The notes below the pieces were generated by a model, which had not been told where the DNA came from, did not search any database, and saw only the letters and a list, made by a program, of their open reading frames with translations. A DNA stretch of 64,000 bases from Sporodiniella umbellata (lineage: Eukaryota > Mucoromycota > Mucoromycetes > Mucorales > Rhizopodaceae), in NCBI GenBank assembly GCA_025677835.1, contig JAIXMR010000013.1, forward strand, positions 124,001-188,000, written 5' to 3'. Below, piece by piece: positions 1 to 10,098 of the stretch. The position numbers and the translations under genes are program-made. Each line of letters begins with the position of its first letter. Within the stretch, counting starts at the first letter, position 1.

Positions 1-922
<922 letters not shown>

Positions 923-3315
923 CTTTCAGTTCTTCAGGAAATAATTGTCCAAAAGTAATTTGAGCGTGAGGTGCCCCTCGGGATTTCAAAATGAATTTTA
1001 CAAAATTCAGTCTTTAGCGCGACAAAAACGGGGCATCTGCATTCATAGATAGGAACACGTCTCTATCCTATTTAATCTAATAAAACTTCAAAACAAGCTA
1101 AAATCTATTTATTTCTACACTTCTTATAAAGACTAGTGTTTCATTTTTATATATTATATAATATTTACCTTGGCCAGCAATACTTATCTTTCAGATGTAT
1201 TACCTCTTCTATTTTAAACAAATTCTAAAATAGAAAACTATCCTAAACCCCAAATTAAGACTAAAGTTTTATAGAAATACACGGTTTTATTGGTTAGAGA
1301 CATTTTCCATAGATTTTAGCTTTAGTTTAAAAGTTGGGAAGTCTGGTGAAAAAATTCTGCCAAACGTATAGGGTGACATAATTAAAAAAAACACACACAC
1401 ACACACACACACACAGTCTAGAACAACTAAACCACTCAGATTCTCAACTGTTTGTCTATTATACACTTTTAATATCATAGAAGATCTTTTACCTTGTTTT
1501 GTAAAAACAATAGACTTTCTGCCAAAAGGATTTGCCAAAGACCCAAGTTTTTTACTAGCTACGGATTCAACAAAACTCTCCATGCTTAAGTAAAGTACTA
1601 TCATTTTTATAAAAAAAAAATAATTATACTTTTGAAAGTAACAATCATGTAAGATACACAAATATAATATCTGTATATGGATATCACTTGATAGTTAACT
1701 ATAAGACCCTATGTGAAAAGATAGAGAAAAAAAAGGTTTATAGAAAGTCTTAGGTACCAACAAAATTGCAACAGAAACATCCCTCTCAAAGTGGGTTGCT
1801 TCACTCTTAACCAGCACGCTTCAAGAAAAGTAAACCCTTTAAACCGGATTTTAACATTGCAAGTAGAATATCGTTTGTTCTAAATAAGGAAAGCATATAG
1901 GGCTATTTGGGCGGCAGCCAACAGACCGTAAAAGGCAAAATTGCACATTTTAGAACAAAGTCTAACTTTTTTCTAAAGTTCTTGGATGCTCTTTTTTTTC
2001 GGATTCTTTGCAACACAATTTGAATGAGCTTTTTTCATTTCAGACTTTGCTAGAGTCTTAATCCGACTAGGTCAGAAAGAGTTTCATTTAATAGGCCAAT
2101 GGTTGTTTCATCTGATCCTTACAGCCAACTACAGTAATTTAATTGCAAATTTCTTTAGTCGTAAAGTGTGCACCTTCCTTATTAGGGGAATTCTTTGGAC
2201 CAATTCTGTTTATTTCATTTTGATGACATTTTATGTGTTATTCAATTGGATCATAAAACGTGGTTTTTACTCGAACAAGATTTTTTTTTCTTTTTTTTTT
2301 TTTTTTTGGTTTCAATAACCTATTGTATGATGTACCGTAGCCTCCACTACTTTGAATATTGGCGCTATTGAGCTAGTGTCATTCAGAAAATAATTTAGAG
2401 CATTAAGTTTTAGCTTCTACCAGCGACGGTTGAGGAGTTTCCTTCCTAAAAAATGCAACTGTATATGCATTCAATGTATAAAGGACTAACGCGTTATAAA
2501 TCCTTGTTCTAATAAGTTTAAAAGGGAGATTCAAACAAATAACGCAGCTAAACGGGACACTGACTTTCGCCATTAAAGACATTGAGCTACTCCTGTTCTT
2601 GAAGAATTTTCGGGAGGTGTAAAGTTCGACACGACTAGTAAGAAAAAGCAAGACAGTGAAACCAAGATGACGTTTAAGATTTCGATACTATTGAAATACA
2701 TTGAAGTTATGTAAACGATTCATTACCCAACATTATATTCGTTTCTTCGGCAGACCTTTTTCGTTATATCGCATCACTTTCGCAATGACTGGAATACCCT
2801 CTCTGTTGTATTACAGAAAGAGGTACTGTATTCAAGCGTATTCACTCTTTGAAAAACGGAGAGTTTATAAGAGAAAGCGGTTTACGATTACTTAAGCAAC
2901 AACTTAAAGAGGCGATCTTGTTCATCGGAAATACCTAGGTTTTTTGATTGGAAACAGGCCATCACCATGCAAAGCAAGCAAGCATTAGCTTGTGATGAGT
3001 GGATGAAGCTATTTGTTAGTTTGCATCTATAAATATACGTTCTTTCATGCAGTCCAACTCTTTTTCCCTCCTTCTATGTGTTGCTTGAACAAGAAACGAA
3101 ACAGTTGGTAAATGATTCAGAGGCAATGACTTTTTAAAGAAGAATTCTAGTATGTAAAGATATGCAAAACTCTTCTTTTTTACAATCCAGCAAACAAAGT
3201 CTTTTTTTTTTTTTAAGTTTAGAGTATTGGCAAACCAATATAAATTGTAAATTGAGACCTTTTTCTTTTTTTCTTTTAATTATCGATTTTCCTTTTTTGT
3301 TCTCCCACTTAAATT
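923..3315. other. Intergenic, 2.4 kb, no supported gene
   Basis: This stretch separates two divergent genes. It holds an AC-dinucleotide repeat near 1391-1415, several A or T runs, and only short reading frames. One minus-strand frame at 1287-1661 contains a plausible stretch (MESFVESVASKKLGSLANPF) that I do not recognise; it runs into the AC repeat and then into low complexity, so I do not call a gene. Two other frames, at 2403-2651 (minus) and 2701-2895 (plus), have no family features. A TATA-like element (TATAAAT, 3239-3245), preceded by CCAA, lies 77 nt upstream of the next start codon and may serve the magnesium transporter gene. Confidence 0.5.
1391..1415. repeat. (AC)n microsatellite
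   Basis: Uninterrupted AC/CA dinucleotide repeat following an A run. It encodes a Cys-Val run in the overlapping minus-strand frame, which argues against that frame being a real protein beyond this point. Confidence 0.9.
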
Positions 3316-5087
3316 ATGATAACAAATGAGCAAAGACATCAGCATAGCGATTACATTGAGTTGTCTGTAAAAGATGAAGAAGAGGAGCCGCCTGATTGCA
3401 AGGAACACGACAATGACAGCCAGCAAAAAACAGCACTATTGAACAAAGACGAAGAGAGCGGAGCTAGTTCGGATGAAGAAATTGAAAAGAAAGAAGCCGC
3501 TTTTAATATGAAAGAACTTGGAATACAAGTAAAAATAAAGACAGTGTCTATACTTGAACCAAATAAGCTCATACGGAATTAATTTAGGCTTTCCCTTCCT
3601 TAGTAATATCGATGATTGGACTCGTGTTTGCAGGAGATATTATGGACGAATTTCAGGTAACGAAAATCTATACGAAATTATCTCACAAAGTTTTATTTAC
3701 AAAGCACTGGGGTATATTTCTGAAAACGCCCGAGCTGTTCATTCTTTTACCTATTTTGCTGAATCTTAAAGGAAATTTGGAAATGAATTTGGCTGCACGT
3801 CTTTCTACTGCTGTAACTTTGAATTGAATCCTTTATGCCACAAAAGACTTATTTTTCTTTTAGTCTAATCTTGGTGAATTAGATAAGCCTGGCGCACGTT
3901 GTTCATTGATTGTGGGCAATCTCTTGTTGCTACAAATTCAGTCTCTGGCAGCTGGTGCAATAGCAGGTATTACTTCATTTGCACTCGGATTGATTACGAA
4001 GCCAGGAAGTAATAACCCTGGCTACTATGAGATGATGTTTATGACAGCCAGCGCCATGGTGTCTGCTTCGTTTTCTGCAGCTGTTTTGGGTGTATTTATG
4101 TGTGTCTTAATAGTTTTATGCAGAAAGCTAAGAGTTGATCCCGATAACATCGCTTGCCCTATGGCTTCTTCTACTGGTGATATAGTAACTCTCCTTTTAC
4201 TGGCTGCATGCGCTTCTTTACTCCAAAAAAATATGGGTAGTTTTAGATTTTTTATTTGTTTGTTTATTTGTTTATTTTTAAATATAGATACGATTATCAG
4301 CTCAGCTATTGTAGGAGCAATGTTGTCTATGATACCGCTTTTTGGTTTTGTTGTCTGGAAAAACAAACATGTTAAAAAGCTACTTTTTTCAGGGTGGTCG
4401 CCCATCATACTTGCTATGGTTATCTCTAGGTATAAATTGTATCCTCCGATGATTGAAGCAACATGAAAAATCTAATTGCCATAAAAAAAACAGCTTAGCA
4501 GGAATCGTTTTAGAAGAATACGTTGAACAATATAGAGGGATTGCATTATTGACTCCTGTGTTGATTGGTTTGACTGGAAATATAGGGTCTATTTACGCGT
4601 CTAGAATTAGCACATGTCTCCACGCTGATACAAACGAAAAATATGACGCCGTCGAACTAGCTTTGCTCCTTATGAATTTACCTGTTCAGGTTGTTTATAT
4701 CTTTGTAATCTGGGGGCTTAATTTGGGGCAGCTCCCATACAATATCTGGTTTTTTGTGTCCTATTTGATCGTATCTATGCTTGCTGTAAGAAAAACTACT
4801 AAAAAGAAGTTACTAAAAAAGAAAACAAATAGGCTTGGATGTCATTGAAATTCGGCAAGATGATGACTCTGTTCTTCTGGAAAGTGGGCTACGATCCTGA
4901 TAACTATGTTATACCGTATTTGTAAACAACGAGTACCCCTTTTTGTGTTGCTATAAATCTAAACTTTTCTTTTCTAAATAATAGAACTGCACTAGTAGAT
5001 GTGGCAGGAACGATTATGCTTGTCGGTACTTGTGTAGGATTAACAGCTAGCGGAGCAGCAGATATGGCTTTATCTTCCAAAGCCTAA
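3316..5087 (+). CDS. SLC41/MgtE-like magnesium transporter
   Basis: Multi-pass membrane transporter of the SLC41 family, distantly related to bacterial MgtE and expected to move Mg2+ or other divalent cations. Eight exons: 3316-3528, 3588-3656, 3705-3812, 3864-4236, 4288-4429, 4494-4785, 4833-4921 and 4985-5087. They join in phase to 462 aa. The N-terminal ~70 residues are acidic, hydrophilic and probably cytosolic. The family signatures come in two related halves: [16 protein letters not shown] in the first and [18 protein letters not shown] in the second. Other matches are [10 protein letters not shown], a Pro-Asp-Asn plus Ser-Thr-Gly-Asp segment ([18 protein letters not shown]), [14 protein letters not shown] and [14 protein letters not shown] near the end. 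The two-half pattern is the internal duplication known for SLC41. The substrate is assigned by family, not shown by the sequence. Confidence 0.95.
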
Positions 5088-5397
5088 GTCACTGTATTTT
5101 ATTTATTTTCCATACCTTTAACATATATACATTCATACACACGCACAGATATACATATGTGTGTGTGTATGTGCCAAAAGGCATTATACATATCAAAATA
5201 ACCATTACTATTTTTTTGATATTCTTCAAATACATTTTTTATAGTCATCCCTTAAAACCAGAATAAAAACACATGCATTTGTACAAATACTGGTGAACAT
5301 ATGCTTCTATTTTCGGTGTCAAAGTCCAAGGAAAAAGAAAAGCTTTATTAAATGAGAAAGAAAAAACATGGTTTGAGAGAGCAAAATTGAGGATAGA
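5088..5397. other. Tail-to-tail intergenic, about 310 bp
   Basis: Convergent 3' region between the magnesium transporter and the small minus-strand gene. It contains a TG/CA-rich tract around 5130-5175 and AT-rich DNA suitable for two polyadenylation sites. No gene is seen. Confidence 0.6.
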
Positions 5398-6224
5398 TTA
5401 TTTACAAAAGAAAGGACTCTTTTTAGAGGAGCGGAGAATGCCGAGAGGAATATTGTCATCATCGTCCTCCCGTTGTGATATCAATGCTTTGGTTTCTACT
5501 AGGTTAATGTCATGTTTGAATGTATGTGCTATATGTGACAATGCGTAAGACTCTCTCACTTTTTTGTGAGCAGCAATTTTTTTTTTGGATTTCTTTGGTA
5601 GATAGACTGAGCCAGGTATATCAGGGTCAAAAGGAATCCGCCTTGTGGAAGGCACAAAGCTAATTTCGTGTTGATATATCTCGGTCTCTAAATCCTCCCA
5701 GAACTTTCGGATATGTAAAACATCTCCTAAGGCCTTTTTGCTGTGATGACTCGGTTGGAGTTTATGGCAGGTGAGTTGGTATAGATAAGTTTTCTGCGAT
5801 ATTGGTATAGCTTCTATCTTTTCATCTATTGGCTCTACTTTTTTTCGTTTTGAGTATTTGCTCTTCTCGTTGCTGGATAGCCAGAACTTGGTCCAGGAAG
5901 CAAACTGGGAAATAAATTTGGTAGCCATAGGATAGTTGGATTTTCTATGAGAAAACTGAATGATATCCTGGTGTTGACTTGAAACAGCCATCATTGGGTA
6001 TCTGAAAGAAATGAGAAAAAAGAAAAAAAAAGAAAAAGTTCTTCAAAAAAAAAAAAAAAAACGTTTGATTGATGTATTTATAAATAAATGCAATAAGCTT
6101 GTGCTGCTGAATATTAAAAAAAAACCTTGTTTTTTTTTTTTCGAAAAAATAAAATAAAGGCTGTATCACGTTCTTCATTAATATAACTATCTGTTACAGT
6201 TATTCATAACTACCTTGTTTTCAT
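5398..6224 (-). CDS. Hypothetical basic protein, unknown function
   Basis: I do not recognise this protein. The large exon (6001-5398) encodes about 200 aa, rich in Lys, Ser and His, with a short acidic patch (REDDDDN) near the C-terminus and no membrane segment. A strong acceptor (TTTCTTTCAG) ends at 6002, just upstream of the first in-frame Met pair. I therefore propose an 11-nt coding first exon at 6224-6214 (ATG AAA ACA AG), joined in phase across a 212-nt intron, giving 204 aa that begin MKTRYPMMAV. The more conservative alternative is a start at 5994 with the intron in the 5' leader. Lys-rich segments (KRKK, KKSKKK) would suit a nuclear protein, but that is a guess. It is head to head with PET117, with 274 bp between starts. 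Confidence 0.6.
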
Positions 6225-6498
6225 TCTGGTGTATACTGTTCTTTATTTTGTGAGAGAAAGACTTGCCAAAAGACAAATTCAAAATAACTGATCATCTCGG
6301 TAAATAGCTTGCTCTCCCATTCTTATCTATCGTCGCTTTATATTTCCATCTCCTTTCTAAGGGTTTTGGCTTGAAAAAGGAGGAGGGCTTAGAGTTGTAC
6401 AAAAAGCAAAAAGAACCCGCCAATCAAAACTCTGAAAGAAAACGGCTGTTCAATGGGGAGCTTTTTTTCGGCTCAAGCTCCCTGCTTACTTCCTCCCC
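6225..6498. promoter_or_regulatory. Shared divergent promoter region
   Basis: Gap of 274 bp between the start of the hypothetical minus-strand gene and the PET117 start on the plus strand. Both promoters must lie here. I see no recognisable factor-binding motif that I would defend; the right half is less AT-rich than most intergenic DNA in the window. Confidence 0.4.
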
Positions 6499-6801
6499 AT
6501 GTCAACTAAAGCAAAAGTAACACTTGCAAGCTCTATAGTATTCTGTATTGCCTCAGTAACGGGTGTGCATTATGCCCAGAACTTGGAAAGAGAAGTAATT
6601 TGAAATCGCAGTATAAGCAAAAGCTTACTCATTAAATAGAATCTGAGAGCAGGTGTCATAAACGATACGGAAAGAAGAAGAAAAAAAGAAGAGCAACGAC
6701 TTTTGAACATGAAAGAATTAGAAGAACAAAATCAACTTCATGAGTCCCTTTTAAAAACACAGACAGTGTCAAAGCTACCCTCAAATGAGCCAGCTTCATA
6801 A
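6499..6801 (+). CDS. PET117: PET117, cytochrome c oxidase assembly protein
   Basis: Small mitochondrial inner-membrane protein needed to assemble cytochrome c oxidase, where it works with the heme a synthase. Two exons, 6499-6594 and 6640-6801, separated by a 45-nt intron, encode 85 aa. The protein has the classic PET117 layout: a short N-terminus (MSTKAKVTLAS), one hydrophobic helix at about residues 8-24 ending in GVHYAQNLERE, then an invariant-type RAGVINDTER segment and a long, highly charged helical tail (RKKKKEEQRLL). Human PET117 has the same GVH and VIRDIERQ blocks. It is too short for a simple length cutoff and is easily missed. Its 3' end meets the eS31 fusion gene tail to tail, 44 bp apart. 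Confidence 0.93.
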
Positions 6802-6845
6802 AAAAGACTGAATTAAAGATCAACAATAAAAATAAAGAATCTTTA

Positions 6846-7313
6846 TTAAGCACTTTCACCCTTTTGGAAAACGTAGGTCAAGTGACATTTACCACAGTAT
6901 TGGCGGTCCTTGTGCTTGGCCATAAAGACACCGGCACCACAGGTAGTGTTGGGACATTCACGACGAAGACGGGTAATCTTGCCAGATTCATCTACCTTAT
7001 AATACTTAAGAATAGCCATCTTGACCTTCTTGCGCTTGTGCTTGATCTTCTTGGGAGTAGTGTAGGTCTTCTTCTTTCTCTTCTTACCACCACCCAACAA
7101 CTCGGCGTTCAAGGTCAAGGTGTTGTTGTTGGCAATACCATAAGCGCTGAGCTCGCCTTCAATGAGAGGCTTACCAGCGTAAGACAAACATTGCGAGTTG
7201 ACGGGAAGACCCTCACGTTCTTCGATCAAAGACTTGACGGAAGAAATGGTGGTGTTGGAAGAGACATCCAAGGTAAGAGTGTTACCTTCAAGAGACTTAA
7301 CGAAAACTTGCAT
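6846..7313 (-). CDS. RPS31: Ubiquitin-like / ribosomal protein eS31 (S27a) fusion
   Basis: Single-exon gene of 155 aa. Residues 76-155 are a standard eS31 (RPS27a), with [13 protein letters not shown] at the start and the zinc ribbon C120-x4-C125-x14-C140-x2-C143, so it is a 40S subunit protein. Residues 1-75 align with ubiquitin from end to end, but I count only about 36 identities over 76 positions. Ubiquitin itself is nearly invariant in eukaryotes. Leu8, Lys6, Lys27 and Lys48 are kept; Lys11, Lys29, Lys33 and Lys63 are lost. Ile44 is Ser, Val70 is Asn, Arg42 is Cys and Arg72 is Glu. One residue is deleted near position 53. The junction still reads LLGG followed by G, so cleavage by a deubiquitinase is possible. 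The moiety probably acts as a folding chaperone for eS31, not as a conjugated modifier. Confidence 0.95.
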   Translation of the reverse strand: MQVFVKSLEGNTLTLDVSSNTTISSVKSLIEEREGLPVNSQCLSYAGKPLIEGELSAYGIANNNTLTLNAELLGGGKKRKKKTYTTPKKIKHKRKKVKMAILKYYKVDESGKITRLRRECPNTTCGAGVFMAKHKDRQYCGKCHLTYVFQKGESA

Positions 7314-7633
7314 TGGTTCAGATAACTCGATTATTTTTAAACAACTAGGAATAGGCCTTTCTTTTAGAGTGCTGAAAAAAAAATCTGGATTTTGAAAATA
7401 TTAGCTTCACACAATAGAAAGTAATCACTCATCAAACTGACCTTCCTCACTATCTGTTAAAGTATAAAAATTGAAGGTTGAAAAAAAAAAAAAAATGAAT
7501 TTAAAAAAATTTTTTTATGTCAAGTGTAAACACATGTACTGGCCGTATTTTATTGGCTTATATCGATGACGTAGAAAGCATGTGACTTACCATTTAATTA
7601 GCCAAATTTATTTCAATTTGTTGCCATTTAAAC
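7314..7633. promoter_or_regulatory. Divergent promoter region, eS31 fusion / Rsc7-like
   Basis: Gap of 320 bp between two divergent starts. It contains T/A runs around 7480-7515 and a TATAAAAA string at 7463-7470. No specific ribosomal-protein promoter element is identified with confidence. Confidence 0.4.
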
Positions 7634-8762
7634 ATGCGAAAAGACGAACAAAAGAGAAAACGCTCTAGAAGCGGGAGCCGAGGAATAGAGGCAAGATTTG
7701 ATTTGAATTATGAAGATGGTGAAAGCGAGCTATCTTCAGGAGATTTGAGCTCCAGTGACTTGGACTTGGCTTATGATTACAACGTACATGCACCCAAAAA
7801 AAAGAGTAGACGTAAGACAAAAGACGACCCTCAGCACGAACCTCTCCCGCTCTTAAGTATCCCAAAAGGATATGTGAGCGATATAGACGAAACTGGTGAA
7901 GAAAAGGTTAACAGATATGGTCAGCTCCTTGGAGGTAAGCTAAAAAAAATAATTAGGAACACAAAGAAATAAATAGTTTCTTTTTCCTTCATACATGTAA
8001 TCAGGTCGTGAATATAAAGTTCCCGTTTTCAGCGTACCAACAAGAGGAGATACAGTATTTATGTTCTCTAAAGACCCTGCAGCATTGCTTGGATTTCGAG
8101 ATAGCTTCGTTTTCGTTAAAAGGAATTCAAGCTTAATTAAAGCTCATCTTAACAATGAAGAAAGAGGATATTTAGTTGACTCTGGTCAATTGAGATCATC
8201 GTTTCGAACTAGAGATATATCTGTTGTGACAGCCAGATCAGTATACAAAAGGTTTGGACATAGAATTGTACGTAAAGGTCGTAAAGGAAAAGACGATTAC
8301 TATTTTACCGAGGAGTCTGATGATTTTACGGAAGAACAGGAGGAAGAAATCTCTAATCAATACTCTAACAGTGAGGAAACGAACAATTCATTGGCAATTG
8401 GTAATAATCCTAGTACCTCTGCTGGACTAAATACCGGTGCTACCTATAGCGGGCTTTACGCTACGCCAAACAATCATCTACAATCATCATTTCTATCATC
8501 ATCCAATCCAGGCAAAAACGGTCTTCAGTTCGAAACATCTGAACAGCAAGTGGACGACACAAACTATATACACTGTGCAGCTGTTACTACACGCCAATTC
8601 AATAACTCAATTTTTTTGTATCGTCGCTCAAATTCAACAAATTACGATTTGCTCACAAATGTATATCAAATACCTAAAACAAAGCAGGTTTTTAATGACA
8701 GTAAACCCATCATCAAGAAAGAATTAGACAAAAATACCCCAAAAAATCCTTTCATCTACTAG
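7634..8762 (+). CDS. Rsc7/Swp82-like chromatin remodelling complex subunit
   Basis: Subunit of a SWI/SNF-type ATP-dependent chromatin remodeller (RSC or SWI/SNF), a fungal family. Two exons, 7634-7934 and 8005-8762, give 352 aa. The N-terminal ~85 residues are charged and disordered, with KKKSRRK nuclear-type signals and an acidic Ser/Asp stretch. The conserved core follows at about residues 85-215 and spans the intron: YGQLLGGREYKVPVFSVP, then RGDTVFMFSKDPAALLGFRDSF, LVDSGQLRSSFRTRDISVV and a basic FGHRIVRKGRKGKDDYY. This matches the CRC subunit family (Pfam PF08624). The C-terminus is Asn/Ser-rich and ends in IKKELDKNTPKNPFIY. I cannot tell Rsc7 (Npl6) from Swp82 by eye. It is tail to tail with UBC7. 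Confidence 0.88.
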
Positions 8763-8870
8763 AAGCTCTCATTTATAAATAAACCCACACATTGTTGACG
8801 CATTATCATAAATCGGTTACACTATATATGTATTTATTCGCTTGTTTTTGCTTCTGTTCTTTTTGTGTAT

Positions 8871-9775
8871 CTATTCATACTCCAGTCCTAATGTCTTCAT
8901 AGCATTCGTTTTGACTATCTGATTGTATTGTTCTCTATTTGTTCTCCATATTTTCTATTTTAAATAAGTGTGAGCCATAGAATGATATTGGGTATTTAAA
9001 TATACTAACACAGGCATCAATATTGGCACCGCTTTCATCGTTAGGCTCTTTTTGTTTTCAGAAATTAGTGGATTTACTTTTTTTTTTTTATTCTAGAAGA
9101 AAATTATAAAGCCACTTACCAGCTAGCATACTGACAACGCTCAGAAGAATTTTTTCAACGCTCTGGACTGGACTCCATCTTTCCGAGCTGCTTTCATACA
9201 TGTTTGGATCATCTCCTGGGGGGTGTAAGATCGAAATACAAACCGTGCCATTAGGATATACATTGGGGTGAAAAAAATCACAAGTGAACTTCATTGTAGG
9301 CGGGCTTAACGGATAATCTTTAGGAAAGGTGAGCGTAGCTGGAAATAATCCACCTTCAAATGGTGTATCCTCCGGTCCTCTTTTTGTTTTTATGGAAAAA
9401 AAGTATTAACAGTTAGTACTTCAGAAACTGATATAAAAAAAAAAAAAAAAAAGCTGATCCGTCGTGCATATGATTCTTGACTGTATCAAACTCTGTTTTT
9501 CTTTTTTTTTTCGCTTTTGTCCGTTTTTTCTTTTTTACGCAATTAACGCTTCCCATTCGAAAAAGTTATTTTCGTCAATAGGTCCTATAAAGTTTTTGAG
9601 AAAAAAAAAATCAGGATGTTGTGCCTTGTACCTGCAGTGATTCCCTCAGGTGCATTAACAGTTAATTCTGAAATTATTAGCCTTTTTCTTCTAAATGCAT
9701 ATGCAATCGCTTACCCCTATACTCTGTCATGAGCCTTTTGAGGGCAGTAGATCCAACTGTTCTATTTCCGTTCAT
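8871..9775 (-). CDS. UBC7: Ubiquitin-conjugating enzyme E2, UBC7/UBE2G2 type
   Basis: E2 enzyme of ER-associated degradation, working with membrane RING ligases of the Hrd1/Doa10 (gp78) type. Six exons (9775-9715, 9667-9632, 9584-9539, 9379-9120, 9047-9010, 8954-8871) give 174 aa, close to the 165 aa of UBE2G2. The UBC fold is complete. HPN is at residues 85-87 and catalytic Cys95 lies in [10 protein letters not shown]. The acidic loop insertion after the active site ([16 protein letters not shown]) marks the Ubc7/UBE2G group. The N-terminus [20 protein letters not shown] and the segment [23 protein letters not shown] match UBE2G2 closely. The 38-nt fifth exon is supported by phase and by this alignment. 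The extended N-terminus MNGNRTVGS is slightly longer than in animals. Confidence 0.96.
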
Positions 9776-10098
9776 TTCGTTATTAAAATTGAAAAGGACA
9801 GAGTGTGAATTTTATCCGATAAAACTCAATTTGCTGTGATCTATCGGGCTCCTGACTGAGTACTAATTTGTCACATATACATTTCACAGTCTATCGAATC
9901 AGTAGCCGCGTAGTCTCAAGGCACAAAATTTACCTGAGAGTTCCTAAAAGTCGGATTCAGACATTAAGGAATATAAGGACATGGTTTTGCTTGTTGTACA
10001 GCACAATTGCAACGTAAAATAAAGAAAAACAAAGCATCTAGGTGTCTTTTTTACTCTGTTTTTATTTTGTTTTATTTTAGCTTTTTACAAATCTCTTC
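9776..10098. other. Intergenic, about 320 bp
   Basis: Upstream region of UBC7 and downstream region of the SF3B3 gene, both transcribed leftward. A TTTTATTTTG-rich tract near 10050-10080 sits just past the SF3B3 stop. No gene is seen. Confidence 0.5.

Noticed and set aside
1391..1415. Tandem repeat considered as a CRISPR or other array
   Set aside because: A simple AC dinucleotide run without spacers; CRISPR is not expected in a fungal nucleus.
6864..7325. Open frame of 153 codons on the plus strand
   Set aside because: It is the antisense shadow of the eS31 fusion gene, whose minus-strand protein is conserved.
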